Source: Prevotella sp. (GTDB lineage: Bacteria; Bacteroidota; Bacteroidia; Bacteroidales; Bacteroidaceae). Taken from it: DNA of 64,000 nucleotides. Where the stretch lies: positions 1 to 64,000 of the forward strand of contig JAIKZG010000025.1 in assembly GCA_024682415.1 (NCBI GenBank), given 5' to 3'. The position numbers were made by a program, and so were the translations under genes. The stretch's first letter is position 1. Every line of letters begins with the position of its first letter. The notes below the pieces were generated by a model. The model did not search any database and was not told the DNA's origin. It worked only from the letters and a program-made list of their open reading frames with translations. Below, in pieces: positions 29,016 to 38,181 of the stretch.

Positions 29016-29993
29016 TTAGTTCCTAAAGAATCGGAAAAGCACATTGTTCACCCACGGCAGCGTAAATCTGAACCATCTGTATTTGCTCACAGGCTTTCCT
29101 CCAAACGAGAGGACAAAGTCGCGATAGGAATTGCTGAAAAATGGCAGTCCGCAGTCCAAAAATCTTATATGGGCGTAATTGTTGGCATAGGCATATTTTA
29201 TGGCGTGCCACACCGTCACCGTGTCGGGATGAAGCATGTGGTAGCTCTTGCTCCTCGTTGCCATATACCACAGATAGGCGTTGCCCTCGGAATATACGCA
29301 CACCGAGCCGCCTATAATCTTTCCTTTATATAATGTTACGAACACCTGTCCGCACTCGCTGTGGGCGATATTCTCAATCTGCTCCTTTGGCGGAATGAAA
29401 CGCCTCATGCGGCTGTATCGCTGATGTCGCAAAATATTATAGAATGATTCTATCTCGCCGTCGCTCTTTGCCTCGCGCGTTATCACTCCGTGGTTGTAGG
29501 CACGCTCTATGTGGTGGCGCGCTTTGTCGAGCAGGCGTTCTTCTGGCGGAAGACTGTGGAGCGAATTGTGAATCTCAAGCCACGAGACGGGGAAGAAATC
29601 GTTTCTGCGGAAATGCTTATAGCCAAACATCTTTTCGCCCATGTCGCTGAACTCAATATATAGGCACAATTTGCGCGAGAAATATGCCGTGAGCTTTCTG
29701 AGTATCACCCCAAACACCTCCTGACGGTTTACATCTTCGCGATATTCACCCTCGCCATAGACTCTCACCTGAGTGAAGAAATAAGGCGGAATGAGCGAGC
29801 CGCGCCTACGCACCGTTGCCAGCACATGCCCCAACACATTGCCCTCCCCATCTTCTGCAATGAGCATATAAGGGCTGTGGCCCGAAGTGTTTTCCATTAT
29901 GCGGAAAAGCTCAGGACTATGGAAAAAGTCGGTGCTGTGAAGCTCAGGCAGTTCGCAGGCTTTAGCTATAATTCTCACGTTGATGTCTTCCAT
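29016..29993 (-). CDS. GNAT/FemAB-like acyltransferase (Acetyltransf_6 type)
   Basis: 325 residues without signal peptide. The fold is two GNAT-like halves, as in FemAB and BioF2-like acetyltransferases: the N-terminal half includes SPYMLIAEDGEGNVLGHVLATV, the C-terminal half VTLYKGKIIGGSVCVYSEGNAYLWYMATRSK followed by WHAIKYAYANNYAHIRFLDCG. Members transfer acyl or aminoacyl groups to cell-envelope precursors or polysaccharide. No neighbour hints at the substrate. A -7-like box (TAAATTTG on the minus strand, 30006-29999) ends 5 bases before the start codon, so the message may be leaderless. Confidence 0.75.
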   Translation of the reverse strand: MEDINVRIIAKACELPELHSTDFFHSPELFRIMENTSGHSPYMLIAEDGEGNVLGHVLATVRRRGSLIPPYFFTQVRVYGEGEYREDVNRQEVFGVILRKLTAYFSRKLCLYIEFSDMGEKMFGYKHFRRNDFFPVSWLEIHNSLHSLPPEERLLDKARHHIERAYNHGVITREAKSDGEIESFYNILRHQRYSRMRRFIPPKEQIENIAHSECGQVFVTLYKGKIIGGSVCVYSEGNAYLWYMATRSKSYHMLHPDTVTVWHAIKYAYANNYAHIRFLDCGLPFFSNSYRDFVLSFGGKPVSKYRWFRFTLPWVNNVLFRFFRN

Positions 29994-30199
29994 GCAGGCA
30001 AATTTACATATTTATTTTATATTACCAATAAATTAGCGTAGGCAAATTGCTATTATCGGCATCGATGGAGAGGATTGTTAATAATCACACGCTTTTTCCT
30101 TTATCCTAAAGGCACAAACGCCCACAGAATATTTGACGATACCCCCAAAAACGCCCAAAATCAGACACGAAGACCGACTACAGCCATAGAAATGGCTTC

Positions 30200-30362
30200 T
30201 TATTAACATTCTGCCACGACTACGAACATAGTTTAACAATCTATTAACAATCCGCCACGACTATAAACATAGTTTCACTTTCTATTAACAATCTGCTACA
30301 ACTATAAACATAGTTTCACTTTCTTATTAACAATCTGCTACAACTATAAACATAGTTTCACC
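30200..30362. repeat. 41-bp tandem repeat, four units
   Basis: Four copies with period 41, 41 and 42 bases; the core ATTAACA begins at 30202, 30243, 30284 and 30326. Each unit contains an ACTAT-AAAC-ATAGT-type inverted repeat (slightly altered in unit 1) inside the shared CTGCTACAACTATAAACATAG block. The array lies in the divergent gap between the GNAT gene and the CE6-like esterase. The rest of the gap 29994-30678 holds a small hairpin (AGCCAT-AGAA-ATGGCT, 30182-30197), the esterase promoter and a weak 42-codon frame (30451-30579) I do not accept as a gene. Confidence 0.9.
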
Positions 30363-30611
30363 TCGTTGTTAAAATTCCCTAATGAATACGCTTATAAAAA
30401 TTGAATCCTGAGGCGAAGCTGCTCCAAAAAGATTCATCGCAGAGGAAAACATGAAAATATCGGCAAACGAATGGTTCTTCACTTTTCGATATGTAATCTA
30501 CAGTTTTTATCATGTTAATTGGTTGAGAAAGAATAATTATCAGCCCTCAACTTTGAAACATAGGAAAAAGAATTTGTAACATATCGAAAAATAAATGCCG
30601 ACTTCGAATGA

Positions 30612-30619
30612 TAAATTTG
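30612..30619 (+). promoter_or_regulatory. Candidate -7 box of the xylan-debranching operon
   Basis: TAAATTTG, full match to TAnnTTTG. Transcription from about 30626 leaves 50 bases before the ATG at 30679 and excludes a start at the in-frame ATG at 30595. No proper -33 TTTG at the right distance, suggesting activator control. Confidence 0.5.
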
Positions 30620-30678
30620 CAGGCGAAATATCAAATATCAGAAAAATGTTATATCCGTTTAATAAAGGAATTTTCTTC

Positions 30679-31524
30679 ATGTTAAGAAAATGGTTAGTGG
30701 TTTTATTAGTTTTGTGTAGCACTGCTCATGCCGATGCCAAGATTAGAGTTTATCTTGGTATCGGACAGAGCAACATGGAAGGCGCAACTGGTCCCGAAGC
30801 TGTAGATAGCATCGGGATTAGTGATCGCCTGTGGCATATTCCTGCCTGCCAGTTTGACGGCAAGGACAGAGTGCGCGGACAATTTCGCAAAGCTGTGCCA
30901 CCACTCCACCACGGACTATGTCCGCTCGACTACTTCGGACGCGACATTGCCGAGGAATTTCCTAACGACACCATAGTATTGATTAATGTGAGCGTTGGCG
31001 GAACTAAGATACAGCTTTTCGACAAAGACAGCTGCGATGCCTACGCGCATCTTGAAAGCCAGCCCGACTGGTTTAAAGGTTTCCTACGTGAATACGACTT
31101 TCAGCCTCGCGAGCGACTTCTTGAAGCAGCACGCTCAGCAATGAAGCAGGGCGGCGAGATATGCGGCATTCTGCTCCATCAAGGCGAGAGCAACACCGGC
31201 GACAAGCGTTGGCCAATGATGGTAAAGAAAGTGTATACCGACCTTTTGAAAGACTTGCGCCTGAAAGAAAAGAACGTACCTCTCATTGCCGGTGAAGTGG
31301 TGAGCGAGGAAGACGGCGGAGCATCTGGCGCTGGCATGAACCCAATTATAAGAACCTTGCCGGAAGTGATAAAAAACTGCGCAGTGGTAAGCTCTCTCGG
31401 ACTGCCGGTCTACACGGGCGACCACATGAACGTACATTTCCAGCCTGTAGGTATGCGCACATTCGGAATGCGCTATGCAAAAGCCTACCTCGACCTTATT
31501 GCTAAAAACAAAAAAAATAAATAA
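30679..31524 (+). CDS. CE6/SGNH-type acetyl xylan esterase, secreted
   Basis: 281 residues from ATG 30679, which puts a clean signal peptide (LRKWLVVLLVLCSTAHADA) at the N-terminus; the frame is open further upstream but includes the promoter box. SGNH/SASA-type motifs: Ser31 in YLGIGQSNMEGATG, VSVGGTKI, LLHQGESN, and a C-terminal catalytic pair in GDHMNVHF. These fit carbohydrate esterase family 6 or sialate-O-acetylesterase-like enzymes, which remove acetyl groups from xylan. First gene of a six-gene plus-strand operon of xylan side-chain enzymes; the GH43 gene follows after 5 bases. Xylan as substrate is inferred from context. Confidence 0.85.
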   Translation: MLRKWLVVLLVLCSTAHADAKIRVYLGIGQSNMEGATGPEAVDSIGISDRLWHIPACQFDGKDRVRGQFRKAVPPLHHGLCPLDYFGRDIAEEFPNDTIVLINVSVGGTKIQLFDKDSCDAYAHLESQPDWFKGFLREYDFQPRERLLEAARSAMKQGGEICGILLHQGESNTGDKRWPMMVKKVYTDLLKDLRLKEKNVPLIAGEVVSEEDGGASGAGMNPIIRTLPEVIKNCAVVSSLGLPVYTGDHMNVHFQPVGMRTFGMRYAKAYLDLIAKNKKNK

Positions 31525-31529
31525 TTATA

Positions 31530-33209
31530 GTGATGAAAAAAATCTTTTCTCTGGCGATGGCAGCCTTAGCTTCCACCACAATGATGGCTCAGACTGCCCG
31601 CTTTTCTTTTTTCGCTTACTCAGGAAATGATGAGCGATTCGCTAAACAAATTGATGCCGACAACCAATACCTAAACCCTATTCTCGCGGGATTTGCTCCC
31701 GACCCATCGTTTTGCAGAGCCGGCAACGATTATTATCTCGTAAATTCTTCTTTCACATTCTATCCGGGAGTGCCAATTTATAAGAGCAACGACTTGGTAA
31801 ACTGGCGCTCGATAGGTCATGTGCTCAACAGAGAGAGCCAGCTTCCGCTGAGAGGTCAGAATGTGAGTGGCGGCATTTTTGCCCCTGCCATAAGCTACAA
31901 CCCAAAGAACAAGACATTCTACATGATTACCACAAATGTGGGATGGGGCAATTTCTATGTTAAGTCTAAAGATCCTGAAAAGGGATGGAGCGAGCCAATT
32001 CGCCTGCCTCATGTGGGCGGTATCGACCCTTCATTCTATTTTGATAAAGACGGGCGCGGCTACATCGTAAACAACGACGAGCCAATAGGCGGACACGACT
32101 ATGAGGGACAGCGTTCTATCTTCCTCCACTATTTCGACGTTAAGGGCGACAGCACCGTAGGCAAGCAGATAGAGATTTTGCGCGGTGGCACTCATGTGCA
32201 GAAGCACCCTATATGGATTGAGGGTCCTCACATGTTCCGCGTGGGCAAATACTATTACCTCATGTGCGCCGAAGGCGGCACTTGCGACTGGCACAGCGAA
32301 GTAATTCTCCGCGCCACAAAGCCGGAAGGCCCATGGGAAGAATGTCCTCACAACCCTATCCTCACTCAGCGCGATCTGCCAGGACGCAGCAGCGCTTCTT
32401 ATCCTAAGGGACACCACGAAGCAGAAGTAGTTACAAGCGCCGGTCATGCCGACATATTGCAGGCTAAAGACGGAAAATGGTGGGCAGTGTTCCTCGGCTG
32501 CCGTCCTTACGAGGGTGATATGTACAACACCGGTCGCGACACATATATGCTCCCTGTGACTTGGAAAGACGGTTGGCCTACAATCCTCGAAAAGGGCAAG
32601 GCTGTGCCTACTGTTGTAAACAAGGCTGGACTTTCAAAGAGCAAGTCTAAATACCTTACAGGCAACTTCTCTTACACAGATAAGTTTGAGAGTATTGACA
32701 ACAGTCGCTGGATGTCGCTCCGCAATCCTGAGAACATAGAGATAAATACTGGCAAGGGCGGACTTTCAATCAAGGCTAAAGACGTGAGCATAACTGAGAA
32801 GAAGAACCCATCGGCACTTTTCGCGCGTCAGCAGCACGAGAACTTCACTGCCGAGACTGAGGTGAACTTCGCTCCTCGCTCAGAAAAAGACCTCGCCGGA
32901 TTTGTGCTTCTTCAGAAGGAAACCCACAACTTCGTATTCGGCAAGACTATGATCGACGGCAAGACTGCCGTAACGCTCACTCGTCGTGAGGGCATGGGCA
33001 CGATTATAGCAAGTGCTTTTGTTGATGCCGACAAGCCATTGAAGCTTAAAGTAGTGGGCAAAGGCAGATACTACGACTTCTACTATGCCGAGAACGGCAG
33101 TGAATACAAGCTCTTGGCAAAGGGAGTAGACGCAAGCAACCTCAGCACCCAGAAATCAGGCGGATTTATCGGCGCGTGCATAGGTCTTTACGCAACTACC
33201 AAAAACTAA
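31530..33209 (+). CDS. GH43 beta-xylosidase/alpha-arabinofuranosidase with C-terminal sandwich domain
   Basis: 559 residues with signal peptide (to about residue 20). The five-bladed GH43 propeller spans about 45-350 with the three catalytic acids in expected contexts: PDPSFCRAGNDYYLVNSS (base Asp), VGGIDPSFYFDKDGRGY (pKa-tuning Asp) and IEGPHMFRVGKYYYLMCAEGG (acid Glu). A beta-xylosidase C-terminal concanavalin-like domain follows (about 375-555). Cleaves xylose or arabinose from xylo-oligosaccharides; the exact specificity needs assay. It sits between the acetyl esterase and another GH43. Between signal and propeller there is an extra segment of about 25 residues (ARFSFFAYSGNDERF) not usual in the family. 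Confidence 0.88.
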   Translation: MMKKIFSLAMAALASTTMMAQTARFSFFAYSGNDERFAKQIDADNQYLNPILAGFAPDPSFCRAGNDYYLVNSSFTFYPGVPIYKSNDLVNWRSIGHVLNRESQLPLRGQNVSGGIFAPAISYNPKNKTFYMITTNVGWGNFYVKSKDPEKGWSEPIRLPHVGGIDPSFYFDKDGRGYIVNNDEPIGGHDYEGQRSIFLHYFDVKGDSTVGKQIEILRGGTHVQKHPIWIEGPHMFRVGKYYYLMCAEGGTCDWHSEVILRATKPEGPWEECPHNPILTQRDLPGRSSASYPKGHHEAEVVTSAGHADILQAKDGKWWAVFLGCRPYEGDMYNTGRDTYMLPVTWKDGWPTILEKGKAVPTVVNKAGLSKSKSKYLTGNFSYTDKFESIDNSRWMSLRNPENIEINTGKGGLSIKAKDVSITEKKNPSALFARQQHENFTAETEVNFAPRSEKDLAGFVLLQKETHNFVFGKTMIDGKTAVTLTRREGMGTIIASAFVDADKPLKLKVVGKGRYYDFYYAENGSEYKLLAKGVDASNLSTQKSGGFIGACIGLYATTKN

Positions 33210-33257
33210 GATTAGATATATAAAAATACGTACTACTGATTAATATGTGTGCTGTAT

Positions 33258-34814
33258 ATGAAAGCATTATTTTCCATAATCCTTTCATTGCTATTAAGTG
33301 GATTGGTGAAGGCTCAGACAACCTTCACTAATCCCGTGATAGACTCTGATTTCCCCGATGTAGACATCATCAGAGTAAACAATGACTACTACTTGCTTTC
33401 CACAACGATGTTTCATTTTCCCGGAGCGACAATTCTCCATTCCCACGACATGGTGAACTGGGAATTTTATGCCGCTCCGCTAAAAAAGCTGTCAGATAAG
33501 GACAGCTACAATTTGCTCAACGGCAAGGACGAATACCACCACGGAATGTGGGCTTCGGGACTGAAATATCACGATGGAAAATTCTATCTTCTGCTCAATG
33601 CCCAAGGCTTCGGCTCGTTTATAATGACGGCTACCGATTTGCGCGGAGAGTGGACGATGAAGAAGCTCGACCATACTTATTACGATTCTAATTTCCTTTT
33701 CGACAACGACGGACGCATCTACATCGTCTATGGCAACAGCCACATCAGCGTTGCCGAGGTGGACAAGGATTTCAACTACATTCGCTCTAAGGAGATTATC
33801 ACCCGCCCTAACACAGGGCTTGAGGGCAACCATCTCTACCACATAGGCGACTACTATTATGTGTATAGCACCTATGGCGGTTATCCTTCTGGTCAGGCAG
33901 CGTTCCGCTCTAAAGATCCATTCGGGCAGTATGAGGAGAAAATGCTGTTTGAAAAGCAGATAGGCGGAAAGATTAACACCGTGCATCAAGGCGCGCTCGT
34001 GCAGACACAGACTGGCGAATGGTGGAGCATGCTCTTTGAGGATGAGAATGCTTCGGGCAGAATGCCACATCTGCAACCTGTGACATGGCTCGACGGCTGG
34101 CCTATTTTGGGCAACAACGGTGTGCCTTGCATCACATATAAAGTGCCGAGCATAGGCTGCGCTCCATATCCTAAGCTTACAGGCGTTTCAGCTACCGAAG
34201 CTTCCGACGATTTCAATGGCGAAGCTCTTTCTCCACAATGGCAATGGAACCATCAGGAAGCAGCAGGCTCTTGGAGCTTGACTGAGCGCAAAGGCTGGCT
34301 CAGAATGCGCACCGTGGGCACGGCAAAGGTGATGAAGCAGGCTCGCGGAACTATCACTGAGCGCATACCTGGATTCAGAAACAAGAAAGACAAATTCGCC
34401 ACCGTAAAAATGGATGCCAGCAAGATGAAAGAGGGCGACATCGCGGGATTGTCTGTATTCCAAGACCCTTACGCTTACGTAGGAGTGGAGAAGACTGGCA
34501 AAGGCTACAACATAGTATGGCGTGAAGACACAGTGCGCAACACTACAAGACTGCCTGAAAACAACATTACCAAAGTTGCGCTTAAAGGCAAGCCTTCGAC
34601 AATATATCTTCGCACAAAGGTGAACTTCCCTAAAGACGAGGCAGAATATTTCTACAGCCTCGACGGAGAGAACTTCATGCCTATCGGCGGCAGACACAAG
34701 ATGTCGTTCAACCTTTCTGTATTCGTAGGCGCGAGATACTATATATTCAATTTCGCTACAAAGCGCAAAGGCGGATATGTAGACGTAGACTACATACATT
34801 TCACTGAAAAATAA
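33258..34814 (+). CDS. GH43 glycosidase with C-terminal sandwich domain
   Basis: 518 residues from ATG 33258 (a GTG three codons upstream is also in frame but adds nothing to the signal). Signal peptide ends near LVKAQ. GH43 propeller about 22-310 with FTNPVIDSDFPDVDIIRVNNDYYLLSTT (base), YYDSNFLFDNDGRIYIVYGN (second Asp) and TGLEGNHLYHIGDYYYVYSTYGG (acid Glu). A C-terminal beta-sandwich of the GH43_C2/DUF1349 kind covers about 325-515. Probably a periplasmic exo-enzyme removing xylose or arabinose. Member of the same operon as the flanking GH43 genes. Confidence 0.88.
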   Translation: MKALFSIILSLLLSGLVKAQTTFTNPVIDSDFPDVDIIRVNNDYYLLSTTMFHFPGATILHSHDMVNWEFYAAPLKKLSDKDSYNLLNGKDEYHHGMWASGLKYHDGKFYLLLNAQGFGSFIMTATDLRGEWTMKKLDHTYYDSNFLFDNDGRIYIVYGNSHISVAEVDKDFNYIRSKEIITRPNTGLEGNHLYHIGDYYYVYSTYGGYPSGQAAFRSKDPFGQYEEKMLFEKQIGGKINTVHQGALVQTQTGEWWSMLFEDENASGRMPHLQPVTWLDGWPILGNNGVPCITYKVPSIGCAPYPKLTGVSATEASDDFNGEALSPQWQWNHQEAAGSWSLTERKGWLRMRTVGTAKVMKQARGTITERIPGFRNKKDKFATVKMDASKMKEGDIAGLSVFQDPYAYVGVEKTGKGYNIVWREDTVRNTTRLPENNITKVALKGKPSTIYLRTKVNFPKDEAEYFYSLDGENFMPIGGRHKMSFNLSVFVGARYYIFNFATKRKGGYVDVDYIHFTEK

Positions 34815-34830
34815 CAACTAAAACCTCATA

Positions 34831-36204
34831 ATGAAAAAGTATATTTCAAATTTTGTTGCGGCGATGCTGTGTAGCATTGCCGCAACTGCTCAAAACCCTA
34901 TTGTTCAAACTTGTTTTTCTACCGACCCAGCGCCAATGGTGCACAATGGGCGCGTGTATGTTTACAACGGTCATGACGAGGAAAACGCTGACTTCTTCTG
35001 GATGCAGGACTGGCGCATTTTCTCTTCCGACGACATGGTAAACTGGCGCGACGAAGGCTCACCTCTCGCCATTGAGGATTTCTCTTGGGGCGACGACAGA
35101 GCGTGGGCAAGCCAGTGCATAGAGCGTGGTGGCAAATTCTATTGGTACATCTGCCTTCACTCTAAGCTGAGCGGCGGCATGGCTATCGGCGTTGCCGTGG
35201 GCGACACTCCTACAGGCCCATTCCACGACGCTCTCGGCAAGCCATTATATGAAGACGGCACATGGGACAACATCGACCCTACTGTGTTTATCGACAAAGA
35301 CGGCACGGCACACCTCTATTGGGGCAACCCTCGCTTGCATCACGCTGTGCTCAACGACGACATGATTACTATTAAGAGTCATGAGATGGTGAAGCAGGAC
35401 GCTGCCAGCTTCGGACAGGGCAAGCCTTCAAAGGAAGAGCCGGGCAAATTCTATGGCTCGTCTTACACAGAAGGTCCATGGGCGATGCGTCGCGGAAAGA
35501 ACTATTATATGCTCTACGCCGCTGCCGGCATTCCTGAGCACATTGGATATTCTATGGCCAAATCTCCACGAGGCCCTTGGAAATACATGGGACAGATAAT
35601 GCCACAGGGCGAAACTAATTCGTTTACAAATCACTGCGGCGTGATTGACTTCATGGGTCACAGCTATTTCTTCTATCACACAGGTTGGCTTCCTGGCGGT
35701 GGCGGCTTCGGTCGCTCAATGTCGGTAGAGGAATTCAAATACAATGCCGACGGCACATTCCCAATCATCAAGCCTACTCGCGAGGGCGTGAAACCGCTCA
35801 AGGCATTCTGTCCTTACACTCGCGTGGAAGCAGAGACAATGGCATTCAGTAAGGGCGTGCGCTCTGAGCAGAACGACCTGACAGGCGTTTATGTGAGCGA
35901 CATTCACAATGGCGACTGGATAAAGTTGCAGAATGTGGATTTGAGCAAGCTTTCTTCTGCCTCACGATTCACCATAAGCGCTGCGAGCACGCTCCGTGGC
36001 GGCACTATCGAGCTTCATGCCGACAGCATTGGCGGCGCATTGCTCGGCACAGTGCAGATTGCCCACACAGGCGGATGGGAGCAGTGGAAGCAATTCACAG
36101 CTGAGCTGAAACCTGCCGTAAGCGGCAACCACGATTTATACTTCGTGTTCAAGGGCAGAAAAGGCCCGAAACTCTTCAACCTCGACTGGTGGGAGATTAA
36201 ATAA
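34831..36204 (+). CDS. GH43 arabinofuranosidase-type enzyme with C-terminal CBM6
   Basis: 457 residues: signal peptide to about 20, GH43 propeller about 25-320 (CFSTDPAPMVHNGRVYVYNGHDE, WDNIDPTVFIDKDGTAHLYWGN, YTEGPWAMRRGKNYYMLYAA supplying the three acids), then a CBM6 from about 330 (YTRVEAETMAFSKGV ... NLDWWEIK). This GH43-CBM6 layout is typical of arabinoxylan arabinofuranohydrolases and related xylosidases; CBM6 usually binds xylan. Starts 16 bases after the previous GH43 and precedes GH97 by 30 bases, same operon. Confidence 0.88.
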   Translation: MKKYISNFVAAMLCSIAATAQNPIVQTCFSTDPAPMVHNGRVYVYNGHDEENADFFWMQDWRIFSSDDMVNWRDEGSPLAIEDFSWGDDRAWASQCIERGGKFYWYICLHSKLSGGMAIGVAVGDTPTGPFHDALGKPLYEDGTWDNIDPTVFIDKDGTAHLYWGNPRLHHAVLNDDMITIKSHEMVKQDAASFGQGKPSKEEPGKFYGSSYTEGPWAMRRGKNYYMLYAAAGIPEHIGYSMAKSPRGPWKYMGQIMPQGETNSFTNHCGVIDFMGHSYFFYHTGWLPGGGGFGRSMSVEEFKYNADGTFPIIKPTREGVKPLKAFCPYTRVEAETMAFSKGVRSEQNDLTGVYVSDIHNGDWIKLQNVDLSKLSSASRFTISAASTLRGGTIELHADSIGGALLGTVQIAHTGGWEQWKQFTAELKPAVSGNHDLYFVFKGRKGPKLFNLDWWEIK

Positions 36205-36234
36205 AGAATGATTATTTATCACAGATTATAAATA

Positions 36235-38160
36235 ATGAAAAAGATACTTCTTATATTCGCCTCTATGTTTGCTCTCGGCGGCATGGCACAAAACGTAGCT
36301 TCGCCCGACGGCAAAATAGTGGTAAACGTAAAGAACGAAAAAGGACAGGCCACCTACTCTGTAGACTACGAGGGGCAGCCTATGCTTACTTCTTCACGTC
36401 TGGGACTGAAAACCCGATACGCTGATTTTACAAAAGGAATAAAGCTTGTAAAAGCTACTGACGCAAAGACAATAGACAAGCAGTATTCCATGACAAGAAC
36501 AAAGGCTGAGAACATAAGCTACAAAGCAAACACTGCCGACTTTATGTTTGAGGACGCTTCGGGCAACAGAATGACAGTCACTTTCAACGTGGCTGACAAC
36601 AGCGTGGCATTCAGATATTCGCTCGACAGACCAAAGAAAGGAACTCCGCTCAACGATATGATTCTCAGCGAAGCTACTTCTTTCAATTTCCCTTCGCAGA
36701 CCACCACATTCCTTTGTCCACAGTCAAAACCGGGATGGGGATTTGCCCGTTCTGCACCTTCTTATGAAACAGAATATGCCACCGACGCTCCTCTCACCGC
36801 AAAGTCGGCTAACGGAGTGGGATTTACATTCCCTGCCCTATTCCATGTAGGCACTGACAGATGGGCACTTGTAAGCGAAACAGGCGTTACAAGCGAATAT
36901 TGCGCTTCTCGCCTTGGCGATTACAATCCTGAATATGGCTTCCCTCTCCTATTCCCACAGGAGGGCGAGAACAACGGCTTCGGCGACGCATCTCCTATCG
37001 TAATGCTTCCATTCAAAACCCCATGGCGCACAATCGCACTCGGAAACGGATTGAAGCCTGTTGTGGAATCTACCGTTCATTTCGATGTGGTAGAACCTTT
37101 GTATGAAGCGAAGCATGAATACAAACCAGGACGCTACACATGGAGCTGGCTCATCTGGCAAGACATGGCTACCAACTACGATGATCAGGTGAAGTTTATC
37201 AACCTTGCTTCTGAAATGGGATATGAATATTGCCTTGTAGACGCAGTCTGGGACACTCAGATAGGCTACAAGCGCATGGAGGAATTATCTCGCTATGCTC
37301 AGAGCAAGGGCGTGAATTTGCTTTTGTGGTACAACAGCAACGGCTATGCCAACGACGCTCCACAAGGCCCACTTGGCGTAATGTGCAACAGCATTCGTCG
37401 CAAGAAAGAGATGGCATGGATGCAGCGCAACGGCATTAAGGGCATAAAAGTAGATTTCTTCGGTGGCGACAAGCAGGCTACGATGAAACTCTACGAAGAC
37501 ATTCTTTCTGACGCCAACGACTACGGACTGCAGGTGATTTTCCACGGCTGCACCATTCCTCGCGGTTGGGAGCGTATGTATCCTAACTTCACCGCAAGCG
37601 AAGCAGCATTGGCTTCAGAGAATGTGTATTTCAGCGAGTATCACGCTAAGAAAGAGGGCTTCGAGCTTTGCATGTATCCTTTCACGCGCAACGTGATAGG
37701 CAGCTTCGACTGGGGTGGCGTTATCCTCAACAAATATCTCAGCCGTGACAACAAGAGTCGCCATAAGCGCTACACCACAGATATGTTTGAGCTTGCCACA
37801 GCGATAACCAATCAGTGCAGCGTAAACTGCGTGGAGCTTACTCCTAACGGCAAGGAAGAGGTATCTCCTCTCGTTCTCGACCTGGCGCGCGAAATTCCTA
37901 CCACATGGCAGGAGACACGCTTCATCGACGGCTATCCTGGCAAATACTTCGTCGTAGCGCGTAAGCATGGCGGCGAATGGTATGTAGCAGGTATCAACGG
38001 CTCTGATAAAGCCGTTACACTCAATCTCTCTCTGCCTATGTTTAAAGGCAAGAAAGTAAGCTACTATGCCAACGAGAAGCAGCTCAAGACATTGAGCGTG
38101 GATAAGAAAGGCATGGCAAAAGTAAAGCTTTTGCCTATGGATGGTTTCATACTGAAATAG
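36235..38160 (+). CDS. GH97 glycosidase, retaining-type active site
   Basis: 641 residues with signal peptide (to about 18), an N-terminal super-sandwich (about 20-280), the TIM barrel (about 285-545) and a C-terminal sandwich. Asp407 in GIKVDFFGGDKQ stands where the nucleophile of retaining GH97 enzymes (such as BtGH97b alpha-galactosidase) lies; inverting SusB-type members lack it. Glu in FTASEAALASE is a candidate acid. An alpha-galactosidase or related alpha-glycosidase is expected. In this operon it may remove rarer alpha-linked decorations of complex xylans. The substrate is not visible in the sequence. Confidence 0.87.
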   Translation: MKKILLIFASMFALGGMAQNVASPDGKIVVNVKNEKGQATYSVDYEGQPMLTSSRLGLKTRYADFTKGIKLVKATDAKTIDKQYSMTRTKAENISYKANTADFMFEDASGNRMTVTFNVADNSVAFRYSLDRPKKGTPLNDMILSEATSFNFPSQTTTFLCPQSKPGWGFARSAPSYETEYATDAPLTAKSANGVGFTFPALFHVGTDRWALVSETGVTSEYCASRLGDYNPEYGFPLLFPQEGENNGFGDASPIVMLPFKTPWRTIALGNGLKPVVESTVHFDVVEPLYEAKHEYKPGRYTWSWLIWQDMATNYDDQVKFINLASEMGYEYCLVDAVWDTQIGYKRMEELSRYAQSKGVNLLLWYNSNGYANDAPQGPLGVMCNSIRRKKEMAWMQRNGIKGIKVDFFGGDKQATMKLYEDILSDANDYGLQVIFHGCTIPRGWERMYPNFTASEAALASENVYFSEYHAKKEGFELCMYPFTRNVIGSFDWGGVILNKYLSRDNKSRHKRYTTDMFELATAITNQCSVNCVELTPNGKEEVSPLVLDLAREIPTTWQETRFIDGYPGKYFVVARKHGGEWYVAGINGSDKAVTLNLSLPMFKGKKVSYYANEKQLKTLSVDKKGMAKVKLLPMDGFILK

Positions 38161-38181
38161 AACAACCATAACTTAAACAAT

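Noticed and set aside
30451..30579. 42-codon open frame with an AGAGGA-like site
   Set aside because: Short, unusual composition and no recognisable domain; more likely chance.
30595..30678. Longer start for the CE6-like esterase
   Set aside because: It would place 28 residues before a perfect signal peptide and include the -7 promoter box.
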